This document shows, one piece after another, positions 50,885 through 58,840 of a stretch of DNA of 64,000 bases. How positions within the stretch are numbered: position 1 is the stretch's first letter; every line of letters begins with the position of its first letter. The DNA comes from RUG023 sp900315435 (GTDB taxonomy: Bacteria; Spirochaetota; Spirochaetia; Sphaerochaetales; Sphaerochaetaceae). The stretch covers positions 10,657 to 74,656 of the forward strand of contig CADAJJ010000006.1 of NCBI GenBank assembly GCA_902788205.1. The letters run 5' to 3'. The notes beneath the pieces are model-generated. The model ran no database searches and was not told where the DNA came from. It was given only the letters and a program-made list of their open reading frames with translations. Both the position numbers and the translations under genes were made by a program.

Positions 50885-51241
50885 TCAGAACAAACAGGAA
50901 ACCAACGTAAGGATTGGCAACCCTCCCTGCATCAGGATGATTTTGGGATTACTGGTGAAGCTGCCGTATATGGCTACCGCCACGATGTACCCCATCAGGC
51001 AAATGACCGCCATCTTGCTGGCAAACACAAAGAGCGAAAGCAGGATCAGCACGCCAATCAGGCCATTATATACGCCTTGGTTCTTGAAGAGCACATCCAC
51101 CGATTTCCGGTTCAGCTCGTCGATGCTCATTCCAAAAACCCTGGAAGTCTTCTGTGAGGTAGTGGCGATTGTCTCCAAGTAGAAGATGAAGAAACACTCC
51201 ACAGCGGTCAGGGCCGCCAGAATGATAGTGATTACGGACAT
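50885..51241 (-). CDS. DUF1304 family small membrane protein
   Basis: A 118-residue protein with four hydrophobic helices. It has IILAALTAVECFFIFYLETI at the start, then TSRVFGMS, VLFKNQGVYNGLIGVLIL and a last helix PILTLVSCLF, the pattern of the DUF1304 (YwzB) family. Function of the family is unknown. GAGGAGG four bases upstream fixes the ATG at 51241. It follows the polygalacturonase gene after 29 bases and may be co-transcribed with it, without an obvious functional link. Confidence 0.8.
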   Translation of the reverse strand: MSVITIILAALTAVECFFIFYLETIATTSQKTSRVFGMSIDELNRKSVDVLFKNQGVYNGLIGVLILLSLFVFASKMAVICLMGYIVAVAIYGSFTSNPKIILMQGGLPILTLVSCLF

Positions 51242-51270
51242 GAAGCCTCCTCTTGCTTTTGTCAACTCGT

Positions 51271-52593
51271 TCAATCAACAAGTACCGCCCCATTATAGAG
51301 AGTACCATTGACTGTGATTCTCTGGATTGCATCATCCCTGCCCGGTAGCGGAACAATCCGGAGTTTTGCCTGTTGGCCAAGGAAACACATTCCATCCATG
51401 TGGATATCCCGGAAAAGGGGGATGTCCTCCTCGCTCTCCTGGACGGGTTGCTCGTCCATGGTTATCGAGTTCAGCGCATATCCCATGGTAAGGATGATGG
51501 ATTCGTGCTTGATGCCGACCATCCGGATATCCTGGATGTCGATATCCTCGACCACGCCGCCCCGCCCGAGGGCGCTCTTAACGCGCACCCCAACATCAGT
51601 GGCAAGGAAAAGGCAACGCTGGACAAGAATGTCTCTGACCCCACGCGACATCTCGCTCCCGATGACGAATCCCCCATGGCCCTGAAAGACGGTACAATCA
51701 TGAATCCACACCAGTTCGCACGGCCCCGGAGTTTTCCGGGCTTGGGCGTTCTTCCCGCTTTTCAGGCAGATGGCGTCGTCCCCCGTTTCGAAAACACTAT
51801 CCTTGATCTCGACGTTCCGGCATGACTCCACGTCGATCCCGTCACCATTCTGGGCCCAGTAAGCATTCTTGACCTGGATTCCGTCAACGGTCACATCCTC
51901 GCAGAAATAGGTGTGGATGCACCATGCCGGGGAATCGGTGAAGGTGACCCCTTGAAGCAACACCTGCCTGGAATGCTTCAAATCGACCAGCACCGGACGA
52001 TAGAAATCCCAAGAGGACTGGGCGCTTTGAAGATCGTCCTCCCCTTTCCCGGCCGCCAACCGTAGGGCTCCCAGATAGCTGGTCTCGGTCGGGAACCAGA
52101 CCAGTTCCTTGCCTGCAAGCACTTTGCCACCCTTATCGAGGAGCGTGTTCCACTGGGAATCGGTGACCTTGAACCGCTTGACAGGGCGCCAAAGATCACC
52201 GCTGCCGTCAATCATTCCGGCGCCCGTGATGGCGATATTGACCGCGCCCTCGCTGGAAATCGGAGAGACGGTACGGATGGCGCTCTGGCCTTCATAGTCG
52301 GTAACAACCAGAGGGTAATCTTCCTTGTGCTTGATGAATTTGAGCAGGGCTCCCCGTTCCAGACGAAGCTGTACACCCGACTTCAGGACGATTGGAGAGC
52401 ACGCCCAGAATCCGGCGGGTATGCCCAACGTTCCGCCCCCTTGGGCGGAAAGCGAGTCGATTCCCTTCTGGATTGAGCGACCATTGGTTCTCCCCGCCTT
52501 GAAAGAAAACTCATCCTTGGCATGGTCAAGATCCAAAAGGGAAAGAAAACGGTCCGGGAAACTGGGCTGCTGCACAGAGATATGGTGTATCAT
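51271..52593 (-). CDS. GH28 polygalacturonase-like glycoside hydrolase, cytoplasmic
   Basis: A 440-residue right-handed beta-helix enzyme. The GH28 catalytic motifs are in order: NGDGID (249-254), GDD (271-273), GHGG (305-308) and RVKS (337-340). The N-terminal SIQKGIDSLSAQGGGTLGIP is also typical. No signal peptide is present, so it would act on imported oligogalacturonides or related oligosaccharides, releasing galacturonate or another residue. It fits the pectin and cell-wall theme of the 21-27 kb operon. The ATG at 52593 has AAGGG six bases upstream. Confidence 0.87.
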   Translation of the reverse strand: MIHHISVQQPSFPDRFLSLLDLDHAKDEFSFKAGRTNGRSIQKGIDSLSAQGGGTLGIPAGFWACSPIVLKSGVQLRLERGALLKFIKHKEDYPLVVTDYEGQSAIRTVSPISSEGAVNIAITGAGMIDGSGDLWRPVKRFKVTDSQWNTLLDKGGKVLAGKELVWFPTETSYLGALRLAAGKGEDDLQSAQSSWDFYRPVLVDLKHSRQVLLQGVTFTDSPAWCIHTYFCEDVTVDGIQVKNAYWAQNGDGIDVESCRNVEIKDSVFETGDDAICLKSGKNAQARKTPGPCELVWIHDCTVFQGHGGFVIGSEMSRGVRDILVQRCLFLATDVGVRVKSALGRGGVVEDIDIQDIRMVGIKHESIILTMGYALNSITMDEQPVQESEEDIPLFRDIHMDGMCFLGQQAKLRIVPLPGRDDAIQRITVNGTLYNGAVLVD

Positions 52594-52669
52594 CGCATAC
52601 CCTTGGGAAGTCAGCCCTGGCCCCCGTTCCTCTTACACAAGAAGGATAGTCTTCGCACAGGAATCCCTC

Positions 52670-52852
52670 TTATTTGACTGCCGGTTCCCACTTGCACCGT
52701 ACCGGAGATACGATCTCTCCCGCTTTCTTCATCTCCGCAAACGCCTTGTCCACGACCTTCCGGTCCAGCCCGGTCAGTTCAGCGACCTTGCCTGCATTCA
52801 ACGGCTGGCCAGCCTTTCTCATCACATCCAGAATTTGTTCTTTTTCGCTCAT
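52670..52852 (-). CDS. Small winged-helix protein
   Basis: A 60-residue protein that is essentially one winged helix: EKEQILDVMRKAGQPLNAGK, VAELTGLDRKVVDKAFAEMK, then a short wing ending CKWEPAVK. Length and fold suggest a stand-alone DNA-binding or chromatin-like regulator. Similar short proteins are common in methanogens and anaerobes. GGGAG seven bases upstream fixes the ATG at 52852. It stands between the polygalacturonase and Bcp genes on the same strand. Target unknown. Confidence 0.65.
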   Translation of the reverse strand: MSEKEQILDVMRKAGQPLNAGKVAELTGLDRKVVDKAFAEMKKAGEIVSPVRCKWEPAVK

Positions 52853-52942
52853 CTGTTTCTCCCCCACGACCCTCGTAGTCAATATATTATCGGATAGGGA
52901 ACTCCATGGTTTCCTGAAATTCCGACCAAGGCCAACAGGACA

Positions 52943-53383
52943 TCACACCAAGGCAAGCAGCTCTCCCGGATTTTCTGCCGCCTTCACCTTTCCCATCGCC
53001 TTGACGATGGTTCCCTTCTCATCAATCAGGTAGGTCGTGCGGATGGTTTTGGCTTTTCCCTCTTTCACCTCCAGCACGTCATAGGCCTTGTGCGTCTGCA
53101 TTTCCGGGTCTGCCAGCAACGTGAACGGCAGATGGTATTTCTCCCCGAACTTCTTGTGGGAAGCGATACTGTCCTTGCTTACCCCGAGGATGACAGCGCC
53201 CTTCTCCCTGAACTGGGGATAGCGCTCGGCAAAGCCGCAGGCCTGCTTGGTGCATCCCGATGTCATATCCTTCGGGTAGAAATAGAGGATGACCTTCTGC
53301 CCCCGGTATTCGTCCAAGCTATGGACGTTTCCTTCCTGGTCAGGCAACCTGAACTGTGGTGCCTGAGAACCTTCCTGCAACAT
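52943..53383 (-). CDS. bcp: Thioredoxin-dependent peroxiredoxin (Bcp/PrxQ)
   Basis: A 146-residue peroxiredoxin. LYFYPKDMTSGCTKQACGFA carries the peroxidatic Cys and, five residues on, the resolving Cys, the arrangement of two-cysteine PrxQ enzymes. GVSKDSIASHKKFGEKYHLPFTLLADPE completes the fold. It reduces H2O2 and organic hydroperoxides with thioredoxin in the cytoplasm. The ATG at 53383 has AAGGAG ten bases upstream. A GTG nine bases earlier is too close to it. Confidence 0.9.
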   Translation of the reverse strand: MLQEGSQAPQFRLPDQEGNVHSLDEYRGQKVILYFYPKDMTSGCTKQACGFAERYPQFREKGAVILGVSKDSIASHKKFGEKYHLPFTLLADPEMQTHKAYDVLEVKEGKAKTIRTTYLIDEKGTIVKAMGKVKAAENPGELLALV

Positions 53384-53470
53384 GCTCGACACACTCCTTC
53401 TCGTATTGCGGCTTGCGGGTCAACCTGCAAGCAAGCATTTCATTCCAAGGCATCCGGACCTTTGGACATA

Positions 53471-53986
53471 TCACACATAGAGATTCATCAAATCGCAATC
53501 GGCGTAAGTGTCGCCAATCTTGAAGAACTTATGGAAGGTACCGACCTTCCCGAAACCGAACTTCCGGTACAAGGCGATGGCGCGAAGATTGTCGCTACGC
53601 ACTTCGCAGGAGACCACCTCCACATGGGCGGTGCGCTTTGCGAAGTCCAGCATCCTGGCCATCAGCATGGTGCCGACACCCTTTCCCCAAGCCCGTTTCT
53701 GGACGGCGATACCGAACTCGCCACGGTGGGAGATGCGCTTGTGCCGGACAAAAGCGTTGAAGTTGCAAGTCCCGACAATCTGTCCCTCCATGACGGCAAC
53801 AAGGAAGATGGACGAAGAAGAGTCCACAAGGGACTCGATCAGCTCCCGCTCCTGCTCCACGGTTTTCTGGATGCCCTCGCTACCGAAAGTAAGGTTGTCG
53901 GATTCGCCGCCGACAATCTTGGTATGATCGATCAGCGCCCCCGCATCATCCCCCCTCGCCCGACGGACCACCACAGTTTCTGCCAT
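53471..53986 (-). CDS. GNAT-family N-acetyltransferase
   Basis: A 171-residue acetyltransferase. It opens TVVVRRARGDDAGALIDH. FLVAVMEGQIVGTCNFNA and the acetyl-CoA loop KRAWGKGVGTMLMARMLDFA (motif A) are followed by NLRAIALYRKFGFGKVG (motif B) and HKFFKIGDTYADCDLM. It probably acetylates an amine of a small molecule or protein. The start at 53986 is chosen because earlier codons lie antisense to the PfkB gene region and lack a ribosome site. It follows the GntR-PfkB operon on the same strand after about 64 bases. Confidence 0.85.
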   Translation of the reverse strand: MAETVVVRRARGDDAGALIDHTKIVGGESDNLTFGSEGIQKTVEQERELIESLVDSSSSIFLVAVMEGQIVGTCNFNAFVRHKRISHRGEFGIAVQKRAWGKGVGTMLMARMLDFAKRTAHVEVVSCEVRSDNLRAIALYRKFGFGKVGTFHKFFKIGDTYADCDLMNLYV

Positions 53987-54050
53987 TGCCTCTACGCTCC
54001 CCGTTCCCCTTAGTATGGCTTTTGGGAGACAAGACGGCAAGCGCATCGCC

Positions 54051-55214
54051 CTAGGCTTTTCCCTCTTCCGTCTCCCGGAAATAGACAAACCCTTGCTTCC
54101 GCCAGCCGGAAGCGATGGCGAAATGCTCGAAGCGCACCGATTGTTCCTTTTCCAGTTCGGACAGGCTGGGAATATTGCTCGTGGCATCCACCCCCATGAG
54201 GCACCGGGCGGCAGTCTGGGATGCGAGCACGAGCGCTTCCATCGGTCCATGCCCGCTCAATACTGCGGCAAGGAACCCGGCAGTGGCGGTATCCCTCGCC
54301 CCTTTGGTCGAGATGATATGCGGCACATGACAGGGCGGAATCCAGAGCGACTGGTCGCTCCATGCCGAGACCATGCTGGGTGTGTCGAACAGGCTGCAGA
54401 TACGGGAAATCCGCTCTTTCCCCGCGGTACGAAGATAGAGGCCGTATTTGCCGATCTTGATGCAGACCACGCCTGTTCCCATGGCGATAAGCTCGTCCGC
54501 CAGAATGGGAATCAAGGGAAGATCCAAGGCGTCAATGGCACTTGCTTCCTGTCGCAGCCGGTCGAAAAGTGGTCTCTCCAGCATGAAAAGCAGATCCTCG
54601 ATGTCGGGGAGGAACAGGTCGACCAACGGCAGGCTCCTGGCAAGAATCGCCTTCCAGTTCTGTTTGCCAGCCTCGCCCTCAATATCCGGCATGCAGATGC
54701 CGAGACTGGTCGCGACGTCGCAGTCCCTCACTTTGCCCAGCAGTTTCACCAACCCCTTTCCACGCTCGCTCCACAGCGTCCTCATCGATGGCGGATTGCC
54801 AAAATGGAGCAGGGAAACACCAGAAAGCAGCTGAGGAGCTATGTCTTCGGGAATGAAGGATTGTCCGGCTCCTTTGCTTTGGAGAATCATCCGCTCCCCG
54901 TTCGGTCCGGGCAGGACAATCGAAGTGGACGTCGGAAGCGTGGAGACCTTTTCCAGCCTATTCGGGACATTCAGCCGACCGAGCAAATCGCTGACGATTC
55001 GTCCCCCGACGTCCTCACCCACCTTGCCCAGCAGGAAAGTCGGCATGCCGAGCCGCGCGAGAGCCACGCCGGTGTTGCCCACGACACCGCCAAGATTGAA
55101 GACAATGGAAGAAACGCCTGTCTTCCGTCCCGGCAGAAAAGAGAAATCCCCGCCAGGGACAGGAATCGGCTCAATGTCCAGCACAAGCGAACCAGCGACC
55201 ACTACCTTTTTCAT
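54051..55214 (-). CDS. PfkB/ribokinase-family kinase
   Basis: A 387-residue PfkB-type kinase. It has KKVVVAGSLVLDIEPIPVPG at the N terminus, NLGGVVGNTGVALARLG as the substrate region, and SIVLPGPNGERMILQSKGAG. The late region STKGARDTATAGFLAAVLSG carries ARDT in place of the usual GAGD, with Asp kept. Length is greater than the usual 310 residues. It is co-transcribed with the upstream GntR gene, so it probably phosphorylates the sugar that regulator senses. AAGGAG lies four bases before the ATG at 55214. Confidence 0.82.
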   Translation of the reverse strand: MKKVVVAGSLVLDIEPIPVPGGDFSFLPGRKTGVSSIVFNLGGVVGNTGVALARLGMPTFLLGKVGEDVGGRIVSDLLGRLNVPNRLEKVSTLPTSTSIVLPGPNGERMILQSKGAGQSFIPEDIAPQLLSGVSLLHFGNPPSMRTLWSERGKGLVKLLGKVRDCDVATSLGICMPDIEGEAGKQNWKAILARSLPLVDLFLPDIEDLLFMLERPLFDRLRQEASAIDALDLPLIPILADELIAMGTGVVCIKIGKYGLYLRTAGKERISRICSLFDTPSMVSAWSDQSLWIPPCHVPHIISTKGARDTATAGFLAAVLSGHGPMEALVLASQTAARCLMGVDATSNIPSLSELEKEQSVRFEHFAIASGWRKQGFVYFRETEEGKA

Positions 55215-55244
55215 GCTTCTCCTTCCTTTCTCGAGACCGACCAT

Positions 55245-55952
55245 TCAATGACGTGCATTCTGGATGGAGGTGGCAATCATCCACCATCGTTCGCCCAATC
55301 CGTTCTCCAGCGCTGCCTGATGTTGCCGCTTGGCATTGTCGATGTTGATCCGGAGCGCCCGTTCGCAAGAACGGAAATCGTTCTGCTCAAGCGCGTCGAT
55401 GATCCTCCGATGCTCGTCCATCGTTTCCTGGTGGCCGTGGATTACCGAAAAGAGCTGGATGCGCTTGACCTGTTTCTCGATCCGCTCGAAATAGGCAAGC
55501 AAACGCCTGTTTCCCGAAGACAAAGCCAAGGTATGGTGGATCCGCGCGTCGAAATCCAAGGTTGGAAGAATCTCGCCACGCTTCAAGCAGGACAACAGGT
55601 TTCCGTTCAGGTAGCGGAGCGTATCCACCAACCCGACAGGGACGCCTTTCTGGAAGGTCAGATGCAACATGGCGACCTCAAGTTCGCTCCGCGCATCGTA
55701 CAGGTCCTCGATTTCTTCCTTGGTGATATCCGTCACCTCAAATCCACCTGCCCCTTTCTTTCTCACCAACCCATCATCAATCAGGAGGAACAACGCTTCA
55801 CGGATAGGAGTCCGGCTGATGCCGAGCTCCTTCGAGAGAGTGAAATCAGAAAGCGAAGAACCCGGTGCGTAACGGTAGGCCCAGATGCCATCCAGCATCT
55901 TCCGGTATGCATCACCCACCAAGGTATCCGGCATCAACTCTTCTCGTTCCAT
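55245..55952 (-). CDS. GntR-family regulator, FadR/FCD subgroup
   Basis: A 235-residue regulator. The winged helix (about 8-70: LSDFTLSKELGISRTPIREALFLLIDDGLV) is followed by an all-helical FCD ligand domain with EIEDLYDARSELEVAMLHL, a DFDARIHHTLALSSGN metal-ligand-like segment and MDEHRRIIDALEQNDFRSCE. Regulators of this type often sense sugar acids or sugars. GAGGTG eight bases upstream favours the ATG at 55952. The stop lies about 30 bases before the PfkB gene. A TGTATACA palindrome in its promoter suggests autoregulation. Confidence 0.87.
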   Translation of the reverse strand: MEREELMPDTLVGDAYRKMLDGIWAYRYAPGSSLSDFTLSKELGISRTPIREALFLLIDDGLVRKKGAGGFEVTDITKEEIEDLYDARSELEVAMLHLTFQKGVPVGLVDTLRYLNGNLLSCLKRGEILPTLDFDARIHHTLALSSGNRRLLAYFERIEKQVKRIQLFSVIHGHQETMDEHRRIIDALEQNDFRSCERALRINIDNAKRQHQAALENGLGERWWMIATSIQNARH

Positions 55953-56000
55953 CCCGTCTACACCTCTTGCACACGCTCTGTTCCGGCGCCGCCTCCTTAC

Positions 56001-56047
56001 TGTATACAACCTATTTTCAGGGTAGGGTGCGTTAGGGGTGTTGTCAA
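56001..56047 (-). promoter_or_regulatory. Promoter and palindromic operator of the GntR-PfkB operon
   Basis: On the reverse strand a perfect TTGACA (56047-56042), 17 bases, TACCCT (56024-56019). The palindrome TGTATACA (56001-56008) lies just past the predicted start site and resembles the TGT-N-ACA core of FCD-type GntR operators. Confidence 0.6.
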
Positions 56048-56276
56048 CGATTTTGTACTATTTCAAATTATTTTTGTATATACCAAGGAAACATCATTTC
56101 TCATTTCTGTCTTTGCGCACCTTCTGAGGCCCATCGAGTATTCCCAGACCTTCTGGCTTGGCGACGGAGTCTGCTTCCATCTCCAACTCCACCAGACAGA
56201 CCATGGGTTTGTGCTGGGAGAAGCGTGAGTCCTCCGTAAAACAAAAGAATTTCTTCCGGGCAAGAATCAAGAAAGA

Positions 56277-56304
56277 TTTTCTGGACAATCAATCACTATA
56301 TAAT
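56277..56304 (+). promoter_or_regulatory. Promoter of the TetR-exporter region
   Basis: A perfect TATAAT (56299-56304) with weak -35 TTTTCT (56277-56282, spacing 16). The palindrome TAATATTA (56306-56313) overlaps the start site and may be a TetR operator. Nothing else was recognised in 56050-56270. Confidence 0.5.
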
Positions 56305-56342
56305 GTAATATTAATCTATAACATTGTTATGGAACAGAGTAG

Positions 56343-56963
56343 ATGGACACGCACGGGTATTCCACAAGGCAACAGATTCTTGCGACAGCGACTTCAGAAT
56401 TCCAGGAAAAGGGATTCCGGGACGCTTCGTTGCGGGCCATTGCCAAGAAGGCAGGCGTCACCACCGGATCCGTCTACTGGCACTTTCCCAGCAAGGATGC
56501 GCTGTTCGATGCTCTCGTCGGACAGGAGTACCAGCATCTGCTGCAGATGTATGACGACGCGCTAGCATCATTTTGGAACAAGACCGGCCAAGAACAGGAG
56601 AAGCACATAGGACACATAGGAAGTGAATGCATGCTCGCAATGGTGGACTACATGTACCAGCATCAGACCTCGTGCAAGCTGCTCTTTTGCGCCGCTTCAG
56701 GCACCCCTTACGAAAATTTGATCCATGAACTGACGTTGAGGGAGATTGCAAGCAACCGGCAATTTGCCGAACACCTGCGGCAAACAGGACACCCGATGCC
56801 CCACAAGGTCGAACCGGAGCTTGAACACAGCATCATCAGCGGGATGTTCGAGGCGTTGTGCGAGTTTGTCGTCCATGCGATTCCCAAAGAGACGGCAATG
56901 CGGTGCGCCAGACAGCTGTACTTGTTCTATAGCGCAGGATGGAGGGCCCTTATGGGCATCTGA
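56343..56963 (+). CDS. TetR-family regulator of the adjacent ABC exporter
   Basis: A 206-residue TetR protein. The helix-turn-helix is clear (TRQQILATATSEFQEKGFRD, SLRAIAKKAGVTTGSVYWHF, ending SKDALFDALV). The C-terminal half resembles the subgroup that controls drug and lipid exporters. It lies 92 bases upstream of, and in the same direction as, the ABC exporter genes and probably represses them. An inverted repeat before the exporter gene is a candidate operator. No strong ribosome site is visible before 56343, but it is the only start that preserves the DNA-binding domain. Confidence 0.85.
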   Translation: MDTHGYSTRQQILATATSEFQEKGFRDASLRAIAKKAGVTTGSVYWHFPSKDALFDALVGQEYQHLLQMYDDALASFWNKTGQEQEKHIGHIGSECMLAMVDYMYQHQTSCKLLFCAASGTPYENLIHELTLREIASNRQFAEHLRQTGHPMPHKVEPELEHSIISGMFEALCEFVVHAIPKETAMRCARQLYLFYSAGWRALMGI

Positions 56964-57022
56964 CAGCCATTTGGGCGATTCAAACGAGGGGACGGGGAGT
57001 CCCCATAAAATATCCCCTATAA

Positions 57023-57038
57023 GTTAGGATAAACTAAC
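57023..57038. promoter_or_regulatory. Candidate TetR operator before the ABC exporter
   Basis: GTTAG-GATAAA-CTAAC (57023-57038) lies directly ahead of the AAGGAGG ribosome site. A small hairpin GGGGAC/GTCCCC (56988-57004) lies just upstream. Confidence 0.4.
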
Positions 57039-57055
57039 CAAAGGAGGCTCATTGT

Positions 57056-58840
57056 ATGACCTGCCGGAAGCAACCATCATCCTTCTCCGTACTGATGGAG
57101 TATGCGGGGAAGACGAGGGCACTCACCTATCTTTCGCTCCTGCTTTCCGCCACGGCAGGCGTGCTGGCACTCATGCCGTTCGTCTACCTATGGAGGATTC
57201 TCGACGAGGTAATCGCGGTCAATCCGGACTTTTCCCGGGCAGTCCATATCACGCGCAACGGATGGACGGCTCTTTTGTTCTCGCTCATCGCCACCGTGGT
57301 CTATTTCGGGGCGCTGATGTGCTCCCACATCGCGGCCTTCCACGTGGCCGGAGCGATGAAAAAGGATCTGCTCGGGCATATCGCCAAACTTCCTGTCGGA
57401 TTTGCCGACTCGATGGGTTCCGGGAAGGTACGCCGTATCGTGACAGAGGCGACTTCGTCCACGGAGGCGCTTCTCGCCCACAACCTGCCCGACATGGTGC
57501 AGGCCGTCGCTACCCCAATCGCGCTGGTCGTGATGCTGTTTCTGTACGACTGGCGGTTCGGCGTCGCCTGCCTCGTGCCCATCTTCGCCGCCTTCGCCAT
57601 GATGTTCCGCATGGCGGGTCCGTCGATGGCAAAGGACATGCAGGCGTACCAAAACGCGCTGGAATCCATGTCCAACGAGGCGGTGGAGTACATACGGGGA
57701 ATTCCGGTAGTGAAGACCTTCGGGCAAACCGTCTTTTCCTTCCACCGGTTCAAGCATTCCATCGACGAGTACGGGAAGTTCTGCATGAACTATACCGTCG
57801 CCTGCCGGACTCCCATGATCCTGTTCACCCTGTTCATCCATTCTGCGTTCGCCTTCCTGATCGGGCTGATGCTGGCTTTGACACGAGGTCAAGTTGCGGC
57901 AGGCGCCATCCTCGTGAACTTCCTGTTCTACGTCATCTTCTCCCCTCTCCTCTCCACAACGATGCAACGGGTGATGTTCCTGGCGGAGAACGGCATGAAA
58001 ATCAACGATGCAGTCATGCGGGTACGCACGATCCTTGCCATAGCTCCGCTTCCCCAAGGCCCGGCAAAGGTCCCACCCCGTATGGTTTCGGTGGAACTCC
58101 GCGATGTGACATACCGGTATGTGAAGGAGGCCGAAGCCGCGGTAAGCCATCTTTCGATACGCGTGGACAAAGACCGGATAGTCGCCCTGGTGGGACCGTC
58201 CGGCAGCGGCAAGACGACGGTGGCGAACCTTATCCTCCGCTTTTTCGACCCTGACGAGGGTAGCGTGGCTATCGGCGGCGTGGACATCAGGAATATCGGG
58301 AAAGACGAACTGATGCGCACGGTCTCCGCCGTGTTCCAGGACAGCAGGCTCCTCAAACGCTCCATTGCGGACAACCTCCGTGTCGCCAGGCCAGAAGCCA
58401 CAGATACGGAGCTGGAGGCAGCTCTGCATGCCGCCCAATGCGACGACATCATCGCCAGATTGCCGCATGGCATCCATACCGTACTTGGGACCAGGGGGAC
58501 ATACCTTTCCGGAGGAGAAAGGCAACGCATCGCCATCGCCAGAGCAATCGTGAAAAAGGCCCCGCTGGTCATCCTGGATGAAGCGACGGCGTTCGCCGAC
58601 CCGGAGAACGAGGTGCTTGTCCAAAAAGCGCTTACGGAACTGGCAAGGCACAGCACGGTCATCATGATCGCCCACCGCCTCTCCACAGCCCGGAACGCGG
58701 ATGCAATCTACGTGCTTGACCATGGCGTGGTGGTGGAGTCGGGCACGCATGACGAGCTGATCGAACGACAAGGCCTGTACCACACGATGTGGATGGAATA
58801 TCAAAGAGCTGTCGATTGGAAGGTAGGAGAAGCAGTATGA
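57056..58840 (+). CDS. ABC exporter, fused membrane and ATPase domains (subunit A)
   Basis: A 594-residue type IV ABC exporter half. Residues 1-310 hold six membrane helices (SLLLSATAGVLALMPFVYLW near the start). The ATPase has Walker A VGPSGSGKTTVA, Q-loop SAVFQDSRLLKRS, signature YLSGGERQRIAIARAI, Walker B LVILDEATAFADPENE and switch histidine IAHRLST. It forms a heterodimer with the next gene product, whose start overlaps its stop (ATGA). Related pairs export drugs, peptides or siderophore-like compounds. AAGGAGG lies eight bases before the ATG. Confidence 0.9.
   Translation: MTCRKQPSSFSVLMEYAGKTRALTYLSLLLSATAGVLALMPFVYLWRILDEVIAVNPDFSRAVHITRNGWTALLFSLIATVVYFGALMCSHIAAFHVAGAMKKDLLGHIAKLPVGFADSMGSGKVRRIVTEATSSTEALLAHNLPDMVQAVATPIALVVMLFLYDWRFGVACLVPIFAAFAMMFRMAGPSMAKDMQAYQNALESMSNEAVEYIRGIPVVKTFGQTVFSFHRFKHSIDEYGKFCMNYTVACRTPMILFTLFIHSAFAFLIGLMLALTRGQVAAGAILVNFLFYVIFSPLLSTTMQRVMFLAENGMKINDAVMRVRTILAIAPLPQGPAKVPPRMVSVELRDVTYRYVKEAEAAVSHLSIRVDKDRIVALVGPSGSGKTTVANLILRFFDPDEGSVAIGGVDIRNIGKDELMRTVSAVFQDSRLLKRSIADNLRVARPEATDTELEAALHAAQCDDIIARLPHGIHTVLGTRGTYLSGGERQRIAIARAIVKKAPLVILDEATAFADPENEVLVQKALTELARHSTVIMIAHRLSTARNADAIYVLDHGVVVESGTHDELIERQGLYHTMWMEYQRAVDWKVGEAV

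Noticed and set aside
56094..56292. Three overlapping reverse frames of about 64 codons
   Set aside because: All three frames are open by chance in a short stretch. None has a signal, motif or ribosome site.
57188..58804. A 538-codon reverse frame
   Set aside because: It is antisense to the ABC exporter subunit, and its His/Asp/Arg-rich sequence shows no domain.
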